Of a stretch of DNA of 64,000 bases, positions 45,551-54,137 are shown in pieces. The position numbers and the translations under genes are program-made. The stretch covers positions 1 through 64,000 of the forward strand of contig NZ_VSST01000002.1 in assembly GCF_019402665.1 (NCBI RefSeq), in the 5' to 3' direction. Under the pieces are notes generated by a model. The model was not told the DNA's origin, did not search any database, and saw only the letters and a program-made list of their open reading frames with translations. This DNA comes from Bradyrhizobium canariense (GTDB lineage: Bacteria; Pseudomonadota; Alphaproteobacteria; Rhizobiales; Xanthobacteraceae). The first letter of the stretch is position 1, and each line of letters opens with the position of its first letter.

Positions 45551-46277
45551 GGGGTCGCCATCGTGTTGCGCGGGCTTCGAACGGTTGCACCAGCGCGGTC
45601 TCGATCACGAGCACGACGGCGGCGAAGGTCAGCGAATAGGCCAGCAGCCGCGGCGTGTCGAACAGCTGGAAAGCGACGCCGATCTCGAAGCCGACGCCGT
45701 TCGGCCGGCCCAGGAGTTCGGCGACCAGCACGATCTTCCACACCAGCGACAATCCGGAGCGGGCTGAGGCTGCGATATAGGGTGCCAGTTGCGGCAGCAC
45801 GACGTGGCGGAACGCGCGCCAGCGCGGCATCGCGAACACGCTCGCCATCTCGTCGAGCGAGCGGTCGAGCGCGCGTGCGCCCTCGCGCAGGGTGACGATG
45901 GCGGTCGGCAGCTTGTTGATCGCGATCGCCGCGATCGCTGCGGCCTCGGTGAGGCCGGCCCAGATATAGGCCAGCACGATCACGACCAGCGCGGGCAGGT
46001 TCAGGAGCAGGATCAGCCAGGGGTCGCCGAGCCGGTCGGCGAGCTTCACCCGTCCCATCAGATAGCCGATGGCGCTGCCGAGCGACATCGCCAGCACGAA
46101 GGCGAGGCTCACGCGGGCGAGCGTGGCGCCGAGATGCAGGAACAGCGCGCCGCTCGATGCTTCCGCGATGACGACGTCGAGCACGGCGGACGGAGAGGGC
46201 AGCTTTGCGGCGCCGACGAACAGGGCGGCTGTCCACCAGATCGCGAGCAACAGGGCAAACGACAGAAGACGCAGCAC
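45540..46277 (-). CDS. ABC transporter permease, NitT/TauT type, in the quinoprotein cluster
   Basis: About 245 aa with six hydrophobic helices and the ATPase-contact loop FAMPRWRAFRHVVLPQLAPY. The GTG at 46277 lies 1 bp after the binding-protein stop and is preceded by GGAG at suitable distance, so translation is coupled. It would form the inner-membrane channel of this importer. Confidence 0.87.
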   Translation of the reverse strand: MLRLLSFALLLAIWWTAALFVGAAKLPSPSAVLDVVIAEASSGALFLHLGATLARVSLAFVLAMSLGSAIGYLMGRVKLADRLGDPWLILLLNLPALVVIVLAYIWAGLTEAAAIAAIAINKLPTAIVTLREGARALDRSLDEMASVFAMPRWRAFRHVVLPQLAPYIAASARSGLSLVWKIVLVAELLGRPNGVGFEIGVAFQLFDTPRLLAYSLTFAAVVLVIETALVQPFEARATRWRPRAA

Positions 46278-46278
46278 C

Positions 46279-47259
46279 TCAGTCTCCGGCAACTGCGTGA
46301 TAGAACGTGCCGGGATCGAGCTCGGCAGCGGGGCCCACGAGGTCGCGTCCGCCGGTCTCGGCCAGCACGCGATAGAGCACGCGCGCGTCCTGTTCTTCGT
46401 CATCGATGCTCCGGCGCGGAATGCCGTCGCGATATCGCTCGCGATAGGTCTTCAGCAGGGTGGCATCGCTCGTGCCGGTGAGCGGTGCGATCTTGTCCCA
46501 GGCGGCATCCGAGGTCACCAGCAGCTGCTTGGCCTTGCGGGTCATCGCGATGAAGCGCGCCACCGCATCGCGATGACTCGCCGCCCAGTTTTCGTCGAAG
46601 ACATAGCCGACTGCGGAGACCGCGCCCTTGGCGCCGAGTTTCGGCAATATGTCCTCGATGCCGGCAAGACGTCTAAAACCCTTGGCTTCCAGCTGTGCGC
46701 AGAAATTCCAGAAATTAAGGCTCGCATCCATCTCGCCGTCGAGCGCCTTGGCGGCGATCAGAGGCGGAGCACCATAGACGATGGTCGCCTCCGATTTCAG
46801 GTCGATGCCGTCCTGCTTCATGCGCGCCTGGAGCAGCTGCCAGCTCTTGTCGATGGGACCGCCGCCGACCGCCAGCTTGCGGCCCTTCAAATCAGCCAGC
46901 GACTTGATCGGCGAGGCGGCCGGCACCATCACCGCGCCGAGCGCGCTGGAATAGGGATAGAAGGTGAGCTTGGCGCCGAGCGTGCGCTCGCGCGACACCC
47001 ACAGCCAGTCGGACAGGATGATGTCGGCATTGCCAGCGCGCAGGGCGATCTTGCCGGCCTCGGGGCTCGCAAGCTCGGTGACGTCGAGCGACAGGTCGGC
47101 CTCCTTGTCGAGGCCGCCGGCCCGGATCGCGGCCAGCTCCCAGGAGAATGTTCCGGTCTTCTGCACCGCAAGGCGAATCGTATCCGCGGCGCGGCCGGGC
47201 CCGGCTAGTGTCAGCGCCAGCGTCGTCGCGAGCGCCAATGATCGACCAAATGCTCTCAT
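46279..47259 (-). CDS. ABC transporter substrate-binding protein in the quinoprotein cluster
   Basis: A 326-aa protein with a signal peptide (cleavage near GRAADT). The SsuA-like domain has VQKTGTFSWELAAIRAGGLDK, ADIILSDWLWVSRERTLGA, LKGRKLAVGGGPIDKSW and DASLNFWNFCAQLEA. The aromatic-rich stretches suggest a small organic ligand, but none can be named. The ATG at 47259 was chosen over one 17 codons upstream. It leads the three-gene ABC unit. Confidence 0.87.
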   Translation of the reverse strand: MRAFGRSLALATTLALTLAGPGRAADTIRLAVQKTGTFSWELAAIRAGGLDKEADLSLDVTELASPEAGKIALRAGNADIILSDWLWVSRERTLGAKLTFYPYSSALGAVMVPAASPIKSLADLKGRKLAVGGGPIDKSWQLLQARMKQDGIDLKSEATIVYGAPPLIAAKALDGEMDASLNFWNFCAQLEAKGFRRLAGIEDILPKLGAKGAVSAVGYVFDENWAASHRDAVARFIAMTRKAKQLLVTSDAAWDKIAPLTGTSDATLLKTYRERYRDGIPRRSIDDEEQDARVLYRVLAETGGRDLVGPAAELDPGTFYHAVAGD

Positions 47260-47346
47260 CACCTTGTGAGCCGTTTCCTCTGATAGGGTGCTTTTCAGGA
47301 CAATACGCATAGCATAGCTTCCGTCGCAACCAGCGGGAGGACGCTC

Positions 47347-47706
47347 ATGAATCTGGCCGGACAGCTACGACCGATTGTCGCCGCATTGGCGGTGTGGGCT
47401 GCGACCGCGCTCGCTGCGCAGGCTGAAGAGGCCAATGATTATCCGACATCGGCGCGTGCCGAGTATGTCTATGGCTGCATGAAGGCCAATGGCGAGAGCC
47501 GGCAGGCGATCGAGCAATGTTCCTGCTCGATCGACGTGGTGGCCTCGATCGTGCCCTATGAGCGCTACGTCACCGCAGAAACCGCGCTCAGCATGTCCCA
47601 GGTCCGCGGCAATCTCGGCGTCCAGTTCCGCACCTCGGAGCAGGCGAACTCGGCCGTGAATGATTTGCGGCGAGCACAGGCGGAAGCCGAGGTGAGGTGT
47701 TTCTAA
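47347..47706 (+). CDS. Small periplasmic cysteine-containing hypothetical protein
   Basis: A 119-aa precursor with a signal peptide (cleavage near AAQAEE). The mature part has YVYGCMKANG, then IEQCSCSIDVVASIVPYERY and a C-terminal RCF. The CSC pair and spacing suggest one or two disulfides. GGGAGGAC precedes the ATG. It is divergent from the ABC binding-protein gene, 87 bp away, so both may share control. It resembles uncharacterised proteins seen in quinoprotein neighbourhoods. Confidence 0.75.
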   Translation: MNLAGQLRPIVAALAVWAATALAAQAEEANDYPTSARAEYVYGCMKANGESRQAIEQCSCSIDVVASIVPYERYVTAETALSMSQVRGNLGVQFRTSEQANSAVNDLRRAQAEAEVRCF

Positions 47707-47715
47707 CACTTTCTT

Positions 47716-47870
47716 CCTTCTCCCCTTGCGGGAGAAGGTGGCGCGAAGCGCCGGATGAGGGGTATGTCTCCGCGAATACTATCGCAAGAGAGTAGCTCGC
47801 GGAGGCAAACCCCTCACCCAAGCGAAGTTTTGTCTACCAGCGGTGCTGCCCTCTCCCACAAGGGGCGAGG
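47716..47870. repeat. Dispersed intergenic palindromic repeat, copy 2
   Basis: The left half, CCTTCTCCCCTTGCGGGAGA through GGTGGCGCGAAGCGCCGGAT, is the same as in the copy at 26590-26740. The right half (CCCTCTCCCACAAGGGGCGA) has diverged slightly. It fills most of the gap between two convergent genes. Confidence 0.85.
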
Positions 47871-47917
47871 GCACAGCCATCCGCAATGCGTTTGACTTTG
47901 AAGGGGAAGGTGGCGCG

Positions 47918-48742
47918 CTACGTCCCCGGCTTCTCCACATCCCACTCGTTGCGGAACACGTGACCATCCGTGTCCTTGGCTTCCGCGCGAAAACGCTTGG
48001 CGCCGTTGGACACATAGGTGAAGCGCAGGTTGGGATCTTCCGAGATCGAGATGCCGCCTTCCATCGAGAGCACGGGGCTGTCGTCCTGCGTCAGCCTGAG
48101 CTGGTTGATGAAAAAGGCGGGAATGTAGAGCTGCGTGACCTGGTCCATCTGCAGGCCGGAATTGTTGGGATGGCCGATCATGATCTGCGCCTCCCGCATG
48201 CGGCTCGCGGGCGCCTCTTCGCGCGCGAATTGCCGGTAGCGCATCTGGCCGAGCCGGTTCTGGGCTTCCTCGGCATCCTTTCCCGCTGGTGCCGAGCAGC
48301 CGCCGGAGGCCTTCACATAGACTTTCGAGACGTAGAGCTGTCCGTCGCTGAGCTCGGCCACCGCATGAACGTCGGTGTAATTGTTGACGCGCACGCGCGT
48401 CGAGATTTCAGTGACGTTGGCATCCGGCCCGAGCTCGAACTTCGCTGCCATCGGTGCGGGGTTACGATCGATCACCAGCGTGATCGAACGGATGCGGCGG
48501 GCATCGCCAGGCGAGAGCTTGCTGCGCAGGGTCACCGGAACGATGGCCGCGTCCTCGGCGCGATACGGCATCTCGATGCCAATGACATTGCCGCCGTCAT
48601 TCATCGGACGGTTGCTGAAGATGTCCTGCACCAGGCCCGGCCAGGGATCGTAAGCTTCTTCCGCCTGCGCCGGCACGGCGAATGCAATGCCGAGGAGCAG
48701 GGCGATCAGAGGCAGTCGGCGCGTGCATCCCGTCATGGTCAT
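47918..48742 (-). CDS. Quinoprotein dehydrogenase-associated SoxYZ-like carrier protein
   Basis: A 274-aa exported protein (cleavage near AQAEE). The N-terminal half resembles SoxY, with its carrier-type cysteine in VKASGGCSAPAG; the C-terminal half resembles SoxZ (IMIGHPNNSGLQMDQ). In sulfur oxidisers SoxYZ holds intermediates on that cysteine; the quinoprotein-associated fusion occurs beside PQQ dehydrogenases and its cargo is unknown. It lies 44 bp downstream of the zinc metallohydrolase gene, on the same strand. Confidence 0.9.
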   Translation of the reverse strand: MTMTGCTRRLPLIALLLGIAFAVPAQAEEAYDPWPGLVQDIFSNRPMNDGGNVIGIEMPYRAEDAAIVPVTLRSKLSPGDARRIRSITLVIDRNPAPMAAKFELGPDANVTEISTRVRVNNYTDVHAVAELSDGQLYVSKVYVKASGGCSAPAGKDAEEAQNRLGQMRYRQFAREEAPASRMREAQIMIGHPNNSGLQMDQVTQLYIPAFFINQLRLTQDDSPVLSMEGGISISEDPNLRFTYVSNGAKRFRAEAKDTDGHVFRNEWDVEKPGT

Positions 48743-48786
48743 GGTCCCGCGGACGAAGCAACGTTACGCACATCGTAGCGCGTCCG

Positions 48787-49713
48787 CTACTCCCATTCAA
48801 TTTCCGAAAATGCTGCGGTTGCGTTGCGGGCGTTGTAGTCGTCGAACAGCTCCCAGTGCGGCCGTTCCGAGGCGGCGGCCTTGTCAGCGGCGGTTCGGAT
48901 CGGTTCGCCCTTCTTGTTCGCTGCCCGGACGTCCGTCAGCAGTGCCATCAGATAGCGCCGCTCATCGATCAGCGCCGCAGGCCATTCGCTCACGGGCCCG
49001 TGACCGGGAACGACGCGCTGCGCCGGAATGCTCTCGAGTTCCCCGAGGGTGCCGAGCCAGCCGCGAATGCTGCCGTCCATCACCGGAATATGGCGGAGGA
49101 AGACGAGGTCGCCAGCGAACAGCGTCTTCGTCGTCTCATCGAATACGGTCAAATCATTGTCGCTGTGCCCGGCCGGCCAGGCCCGCAAGCTCAGGCGGCG
49201 CGCGCCGAGATCGAGCGTCATTGTATCCGTGACAAGCATTGTGGGCGGCACGATCTTCACGGGAGATATCAATTCGTCGCCCATGATGCGCCTAAAATTG
49301 TCGAGATAGTACGGGCCGCGCGCAGCCAGCGCCCGCGGCAGCCTGCTGTGACCGACGAAAATGGTGTCTCCGACGGCGAAGGCCGCATTGCCGAAAACAT
49401 GGTCGGGATGGCCGTGGGTATTGATGACGTAGCGGATCGGCTTGCTGGTGCGGGCTCGCACCGCCGCCAATAGCGCCTCGCCCTCGCGAAAGCTACCGCC
49501 GGTATCGATCACGGCCACCGCATCCTTGCCCACGATGAAGCCGACGTTGGCGATGTCGCCCTCGTTCTCGCGGGTCATCAGCGCGATGGTCCCGGAGTGT
49601 ACGAATATTCCCGGCGCGACTTCGCTCACAGGCAATTCGGCCGCTGCGGCGCATGCTAGCGTCGCTGTCACCAGCAGGGACAAGGCTGCGATCACGAGAG
49701 GGATGCGAGACAC
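48787..49713 (-). CDS. Quinoprotein relay-system zinc metallohydrolase (MBL fold)
   Basis: A 308-aa exported protein from a GTG start, with leader [20 protein letters not shown]. Its metallo-beta-lactamase zinc motif is [12 protein letters not shown], followed by [12 protein letters not shown] and [10 protein letters not shown]. It lies directly upstream of the SoxYZ-like carrier gene; these two are a known pair next to PQQ dehydrogenases. A thioester- or persulfide-type hydrolysis on the carrier cysteine is the natural guess, but this is not established. It is unrelated in role to the B3 enzyme at 13229. Confidence 0.9.
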   Translation of the reverse strand: MSRIPLVIAALSLLVTATLACAAAAELPVSEVAPGIFVHSGTIALMTRENEGDIANVGFIVGKDAVAVIDTGGSFREGEALLAAVRARTSKPIRYVINTHGHPDHVFGNAAFAVGDTIFVGHSRLPRALAARGPYYLDNFRRIMGDELISPVKIVPPTMLVTDTMTLDLGARRLSLRAWPAGHSDNDLTVFDETTKTLFAGDLVFLRHIPVMDGSIRGWLGTLGELESIPAQRVVPGHGPVSEWPAALIDERRYLMALLTDVRAANKKGEPIRTAADKAAASERPHWELFDDYNARNATAAFSEIEWE

Positions 49714-49841
49714 TTTTCCGCCTCAGTTCAAAGGGTTGCGCGCATTGCACTGCAACAAAGAAAGCCAGCACAAACTCTGGCAAGACATGGCGCGTCATGC
49801 GTTGCATGGCTAGCATTCAAACAAGCCTAGGAGGAAGCGCG

Positions 49842-50723
49842 ATGACGGAGGCCGGACGACATCGTCGCTGGTTGTTTTCACTGAGTATCCTGGTTGCGTC
49901 TTGCGCGTTCGGCGACGTCGCCATCGCGCAGACCAACGAGACGGGTGACCTCTCGTTCGAGCTGGTCGACCCCAAGGTGCTGCGCGTCTGTTCCGACCCG
50001 CGCAATCTGCCGTTCTCGAACGAGAAGGGCGAGGGGTTCGAGAACAAGCTTGCCGAGCTGTTTGCGGACAAGCTCCAGAAGAAGCTCGACTATGTCTTTT
50101 TTCCGCAAGCCACCGGCTTCGTGCGCATGACGCTCGGCTCGCATCGCTGCGACGTCATCATGGGCTTCCCCCAAGGCGACGACCTTGTGCAAGGCACCAA
50201 TCCTTATTACCGCACGAGCTATGCGCTGGTCGCGAAAGCGGGCAGCGGGCTGGAGGAGGTCGACACGCTCGAGGATGCCAGGCTGAAGGGCAAGCATGTC
50301 GGCATCGTCGCCGGCACGCCGCCTGCCACCAACATGGCCATCGCGGGACTGATGGGTGATGCAAAGCCCTATCCGCTGATGATCGACACGCGCTACGACA
50401 ATTCGGCGCAGGCCATGATCGATGATCTCACGGCGGGCAAGATTGACGCCGGCGTGCTGTGGGGACCGATGGCAGGGTTCTACGCGAAGAAGGCGGGGTC
50501 GCTTCATGTCACGCCGCTGGTGAAGGAAACCACCGGGCCAAAGCTGGTCTATCGCATCGGCATGGGCGTGCGTGGCGCCGACCAGAACTGGAAGCGGCAG
50601 CTCAACAAGCTGATCCAGGAGAACCAGGGCGAGATCAACAAGATCCTGCTCGATTTCGGCGTGCCGCTGCTGGACGAGAGCGATCGGCCGCTCGGCGCGG
50701 AGACGGCCAAGAAGGCACCATGA
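49842..50723 (+). CDS. xoxJ: XoxJ-type quinoprotein-associated periplasmic binding protein
   Basis: A 293-aa exported SBP_bac_3-like protein. It opens LRVCSDPRNLPFSNEKGEGF and contains RCDVIMGFPQGDDLVQGTNPYY and KIDAGVLWGPMAGFYAK, which match MxaJ/XoxJ proteins. XoxJ is thought to bind and help activate the XoxF apoenzyme. AGGAGGAAG stands before the ATG at 49842. It is separated from xoxF by about 15 kb and instead begins a two-gene unit with the CXXCW protein. Confidence 0.9.
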   Translation: MTEAGRHRRWLFSLSILVASCAFGDVAIAQTNETGDLSFELVDPKVLRVCSDPRNLPFSNEKGEGFENKLAELFADKLQKKLDYVFFPQATGFVRMTLGSHRCDVIMGFPQGDDLVQGTNPYYRTSYALVAKAGSGLEEVDTLEDARLKGKHVGIVAGTPPATNMAIAGLMGDAKPYPLMIDTRYDNSAQAMIDDLTAGKIDAGVLWGPMAGFYAKKAGSLHVTPLVKETTGPKLVYRIGMGVRGADQNWKRQLNKLIQENQGEINKILLDFGVPLLDESDRPLGAETAKKAP

Positions 50724-50724
50724 G

Positions 50725-51282
50725 ATGAGGCGGCGCGTTGTCGCTGCGCTGGTCGCCGCCGTGCTGATGGCGCCGGTCGTCGCGCAGCAGCAGGAGCCGT
50801 TCGAGCCCGAGGGTTATCGCACCGACAACTACCGCGCGCCCGTGCCGGCGACGCTCGGCGGCGCGCGCGTGCTGTCGACGTCAGAAGCCGAGGCGATCTG
50901 GCACGCGAAGAGCGGCGTCTTCATCGACGTGCTGCCGCGGGCGCCGAAGCCGAAGAACCTTCCAGCGGGGACCGTCTGGCGCGAGGCGCCGCGCAAAAAC
51001 ATTCCGGGCAGCATCTGGCTGCCGGATACCGGCTACGGCACGCTGCCGCCCGCCATGGACGACTATTTCCAGCGCGGCCTCGCGCGTGCGTCGCGCGGTA
51101 ATAAGGCCGCGCTGCTCGTGATCTACTGCCTGGCCGATTGCTGGATGTCCTGGAACGCCGCCAAGCGCGCGCTCGCGTATGGCTACTCCAGCGTCGCCTG
51201 GTATCCCGATGGCACCGACGGCTGGGAGCGTGCAAAGCTTCCGACTGAGGAGGCGCAGCCCGAGCCGCGGCCGGAGCAGTGA
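50725..51282 (+). CDS. PQQ-dependent catabolism-associated CXXCW-motif protein (rhodanese-like)
   Basis: A 185-aa exported protein (cleavage near VVAQQ). It has a rhodanese-like layout: VFIDVLPRAPKPKN, IPGSIWLPDTGYG, and the active-site-like IYCLADCWMSWNAAKRA, with two cysteines before Trp, as in the PQQ-linked CXXCW family. It begins 1 bp after xoxJ, so the two are cotranscribed. The role is unknown; redox or sulfur handling with the SoxYZ-like carrier next door is a reasonable idea. Confidence 0.9.
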   Translation: MRRRVVAALVAAVLMAPVVAQQQEPFEPEGYRTDNYRAPVPATLGGARVLSTSEAEAIWHAKSGVFIDVLPRAPKPKNLPAGTVWREAPRKNIPGSIWLPDTGYGTLPPAMDDYFQRGLARASRGNKAALLVIYCLADCWMSWNAAKRALAYGYSSVAWYPDGTDGWERAKLPTEEAQPEPRPEQ

Positions 51283-51316
51283 AGAATTGAGCCGAGCTGT
51301 GTCGTCGATGGCCTCG

Positions 51317-51430
51317 TGGTTCGAGACGACCGCTTCGCGGTCTCCTCACCATGAGGGTCTGACATCTCGCCACGGAACCAGACCTCATCCTGAGGAGCCC
51401 GCCGTAGGCGGGCGTCTCGAAGGATGGCCG
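51317..51430. repeat. Dispersed palindromic repeat (CCTCATCCTGAGG type), copy 2
   Basis: It contains TGGTTCGAGACGACCGCTTC, CTCCTCACCATGAGG, then CCTCATCCTGAGGAGC and GGGCGTCTCGAAGGATGGCC. These are the same blocks as at 44309-44413 but with the two halves swapped in order. It lies between convergent genes. Confidence 0.8.
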
Positions 51431-51443
51431 CAAAGATCCCGGC

Positions 51444-51743
51444 CTACTGCTTCTGCAGCTTGGTCAGCGTGCCCGTGCCGTTATTGTCGGTCGCAGAGTA
51501 GCTCACCCGGTCGCCGGCGTGGACGGCATCGAGCATCGCGGCGTCCTTGGCCTTGTACTCCTGCAGCGCGCCGGCCCCGCCTGCGCTGCCGCCGACTGTG
51601 CCCTTCTGCGTCTGCTGGATCGAGATCGTGCTGTTGAGCCGATCAATCCGAGTGACCATGCCGGTCAGATCGTCAGCGAATGCGCTGCTTGCGAGCATGC
51701 TGATGGCCGCAGCGCCTGCGAGGATGAATTTTGTGGTTCCCAT
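51444..51743 (-). CDS. Small periplasmic beta-barrel-like protein (DUF1344/CusF-like)
   Basis: A 99-aa precursor with signal peptide (cleavage near AFADD). The mature part has LTGMVTRIDRLNSTISI, a gap rich in Gly, then MLDAVHAGDRVSYSATD. This pattern of short OB-fold strands is typical of CusF- or DUF1344-type proteins. The Met and His residues that bind copper in CusF are not clearly present. It lies 132 bp from the lut operon end and its role is unknown. Confidence 0.65.
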   Translation of the reverse strand: MGTTKFILAGAAAISMLASSAFADDLTGMVTRIDRLNSTISIQQTQKGTVGGSAGGAGALQEYKAKDAAMLDAVHAGDRVSYSATDNNGTGTLTKLQKQ

Positions 51744-51874
51744 CGAGGCCTCCCGATGCCTTGGATTACCCGTCGACAAGACATCCTAGACCGATTTGGT
51801 TCCGGCATATAGCACAGGTTAATGATCGCAATGGAGGCGCGGGAACCTGCCGCAAGCGGTCAATGAGGCTGACG

Positions 51875-52489
51875 CTATTCCATTTCCTGCTGGATCACGC
51901 GTCCGAGCGCAAACAGCCGCTGGTCGATGGTGGTGGGAACCTCGCAAACGAACCGCACGACCTTGTGGCGGTCCTCGAAAATGCGGGTCTTCCAGATCAG
52001 CTCGTTGCTGAGCGCCTCGACCTTAGCCTCGTCGCGCGGCGTGGCGCCCTGGAGCGCCTGGAGCTGGACACTCTCCTCGCGGATCTTGTCGGCGGCTTCG
52101 CGCTGCTTGCGGCTGACGCGTTCCAACCCGCTCATGACCTGCGAGCGCTGAGCGTTGAGCGTGTCGAACAGGCCTGCGAACAGCAGTTTCGCATTCGCGG
52201 TCTTGTCGGCCGCGGAGCCCGCCAAAAACTCCTTCACCAACTTCTCGGCCTCTTCCAGCGGTGTCTTGCGTGCCGACAGTTTGGCGACCAGCGCGCTGAC
52301 CTTGGCGTCGTCCTTCCACTTGTTCTGCACGTCGTCGAGCGAGGGGCCAGCCCAAACGGCCGCGAGCGAAATTTCCGGCACTTTTGCCTGCGTGCAGGGC
52401 CAATCCGGATAGCGCGGATCGGCCGCGCGTGCCGCCGTGCCCGCGGCTGCGAGCATCAGAGCGGCCATGGCCAGAACCCGAACCGTCAT
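51875..52489 (-). CDS. Exported helical protein at the end of the lut operon (LutG-like position)
   Basis: A 204-aa precursor with signal peptide (cleavage near ARAADP). It opens YPDWPCTQAKVPEISLAAVW, followed by long charged amphipathic helices likely to form a coiled coil (for example KQREAADKIREESVQLQA). It overlaps the permease gene by 4 bp and is the last gene in the five-gene lut operon. Position matches the uncharacterised lutG of Methylorubrum. Function is unknown; a periplasmic partner of the ABC transporter is likely. Confidence 0.78.
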   Translation of the reverse strand: MTVRVLAMAALMLAAAGTAARAADPRYPDWPCTQAKVPEISLAAVWAGPSLDDVQNKWKDDAKVSALVAKLSARKTPLEEAEKLVKEFLAGSAADKTANAKLLFAGLFDTLNAQRSQVMSGLERVSRKQREAADKIREESVQLQALQGATPRDEAKVEALSNELIWKTRIFEDRHKVVRFVCEVPTTIDQRLFALGRVIQQEME

Positions 52490-53334
52490 CCTTCGCCTCC
52501 CGCAGGGCCCCGTCGCGCCAGCCCGCGCGAGGGATCATAGGCCAGAATCGCGCCGATCATGAAGACGATTGTGCAGGTCGCGACCACCGCCAGCGAGATC
52601 CAGTTGATCTGTCCGTACAGCGCGAAGCGGATCAGCTCGACCGCATGGGTGAACGGATTGGCCTCGCAGACATAGTAGAGATAGGGGCTGCCCTCCTGCA
52701 CCCGCCAGAGCGGGTAGAGCGCCGATGAAGCGAAGAACATCGGGAAAATGACAAAATTCATCACGCCGGCAAAGTTCTCCAGCTGCTTGATGCCAGAGGA
52801 GATCAGCATGCCGAGCGAACCCAGCATCAGTCCGGACAGGATCAGTGCCGGCAGTACCGTGAGATAGCCTGACAGAGGAGGGGTGATGTCCCAGAACCAG
52901 GCGATCAGCAGGAACGCATAGACCTGGAGCAGCGACACCGCGGTGCCCGCGAGCAGCTTGCAGAACAACAGGTAGCCGCGCGGCAGTGGGCTGACCAGCA
53001 GCGTGCGCATGTTGCCCATCTCGCGGTCATAGACCATCGAGAGCGAGGATTGCATGCCGTTGAACAGCTGGATCATGGCCATCAGCCCGGGCGCGATGAA
53101 GACCTCGTAGAGGATGTAGGTCTCGTAGGGCGGGATGATGGAGATGCCGAGCACCTGGCGGAAACCGGCGGCGAAGATGAACAGCCACACCAGCGGCCGC
53201 ACCAGCGCCGAGACGAACCGCTCGCGCTGGTGCAGGAAGCGCAGTCCTTCGCGCCAGACGATGCCCGTGAGGCAGATCATGTATTCGGCGGCCGAGAAGC
53301 CGCGTGGCGCCTCGCGCATGCTGATGCTGCTCAT
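52486..53334 (-). CDS. lutF: Lut-type ABC transporter permease (PQQ/lanthanide cluster)
   Basis: A 282-aa ABC-2 type permease with six helices. It shows FLHQRERFVSALVRPLVWLF at the first helix and the family motif MIQLFNGMQSSLSMVYDREMGNMRTLLVSP. It is the membrane part of the quinoprotein-associated ABC transporter that in Methylorubrum is needed for lanthanide uptake. It overlaps genes on both sides by 4 bp, so the operon is tightly coupled. Confidence 0.88.
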   Translation of the reverse strand: MSSISMREAPRGFSAAEYMICLTGIVWREGLRFLHQRERFVSALVRPLVWLFIFAAGFRQVLGISIIPPYETYILYEVFIAPGLMAMIQLFNGMQSSLSMVYDREMGNMRTLLVSPLPRGYLLFCKLLAGTAVSLLQVYAFLLIAWFWDITPPLSGYLTVLPALILSGLMLGSLGMLISSGIKQLENFAGVMNFVIFPMFFASSALYPLWRVQEGSPYLYYVCEANPFTHAVELIRFALYGQINWISLAVVATCTIVFMIGAILAYDPSRGLARRGPAGGEG

Positions 53335-54137
53335 GCGCCGTCGCCCGGCAGGGTCTGCGCACCGGTCAGGCGCATGAAGGCGGAGTTGACGTCCTGCGCG
53401 CCGGCTTCCGCGACGACGCGGCTCATCGGTCCCCGCGCCAGCACCTTGCCCTGGTGCAGCACCACGAGATCGTCACCGGCCATGATCTCGTCGAACAGAT
53501 GCGTGGCCCAGAGCACGCCGATGCCTTGCTCGCTCACGAGCTGGCGCACATGGCTGATGATGTCGGCGCGCGCTTTGACGTCGAGGCCGACGGTGGGCTC
53601 GTCCAGCAAGAGCAGGCGTGGCCGATGCAGCAGCGCACGGGCGATCTCCAGCCGCCGCATCTGCCCGCCCGAGAGATCGCGCACCTTGCTGCCGGCGCGC
53701 TCGGTAAGCCCGATGCGACCGAGCAGCTCGGCGGCTCGCGCGCGGGCCTCGCGGCGGCTGATGCCGTGGAGTGCAGCGTGATAGAGCAGGTTCTGCGTCA
53801 GCGACAGATCGAGATCGAGCGTGCGCGGCTGGAACACGACGCCGAGCAACCGCAGCGCTTCTCCGGGACTCTTGCTGATGTCATGGCCGAAAATGCCGAC
53901 GCGGCCGGACTGGATGCCGAACAGCCGTGTGATCAGCGAGAACAGCGTGCTCTTGCCCGCACCGTTGAGGCCGAGCAGGGCCGTAAAGCTCGCGGGCTGC
54001 ACGTTGAAGGACACGTCCATCAGCGCGCGGCGCGGGCCATAGGCGTGGCTGACGCTGTCGATCGATAGCGCAGGCACGGCCGCCGGATCGGGCCTTGGTG
54101 TTTCGCGTTGTTCGGCGATGGGAGCAGGGCTGGTCAT
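53331..54137 (-). CDS. lutE: Lut-type ABC transporter ATP-binding protein
   Basis: A 268-aa ATPase with Walker A LGLNGAGKST, signature LSGGQMRR, Walker B LLLLDEPTVGLD and switch His in ATHLFDE. It belongs to the PQQ-alcohol-dehydrogenase-associated group paired with ABC-2 permeases. The ATG at 54137 is fixed by the 4-bp overlap with the preceding beta-propeller gene. It powers transport by the LutF-like permease, probably of lanthanide or a lanthanide complex across the inner membrane. Confidence 0.9.
   Translation of the reverse strand: MTSPAPIAEQRETPRPDPAAVPALSIDSVSHAYGPRRALMDVSFNVQPASFTALLGLNGAGKSTLFSLITRLFGIQSGRVGIFGHDISKSPGEALRLLGVVFQPRTLDLDLSLTQNLLYHAALHGISRREARARAAELLGRIGLTERAGSKVRDLSGGQMRRLEIARALLHRPRLLLLDEPTVGLDVKARADIISHVRQLVSEQGIGVLWATHLFDEIMAGDDLVVLHQGKVLARGPMSRVVAEAGAQDVNSAFMRLTGAQTLPGDGA

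Noticed and set aside
48787..49713. Second beta-lactamase
   Set aside because: It has the metallo-beta-lactamase fold but its partner gene (SoxYZ-like) and context assign it to the quinoprotein relay hydrolases.
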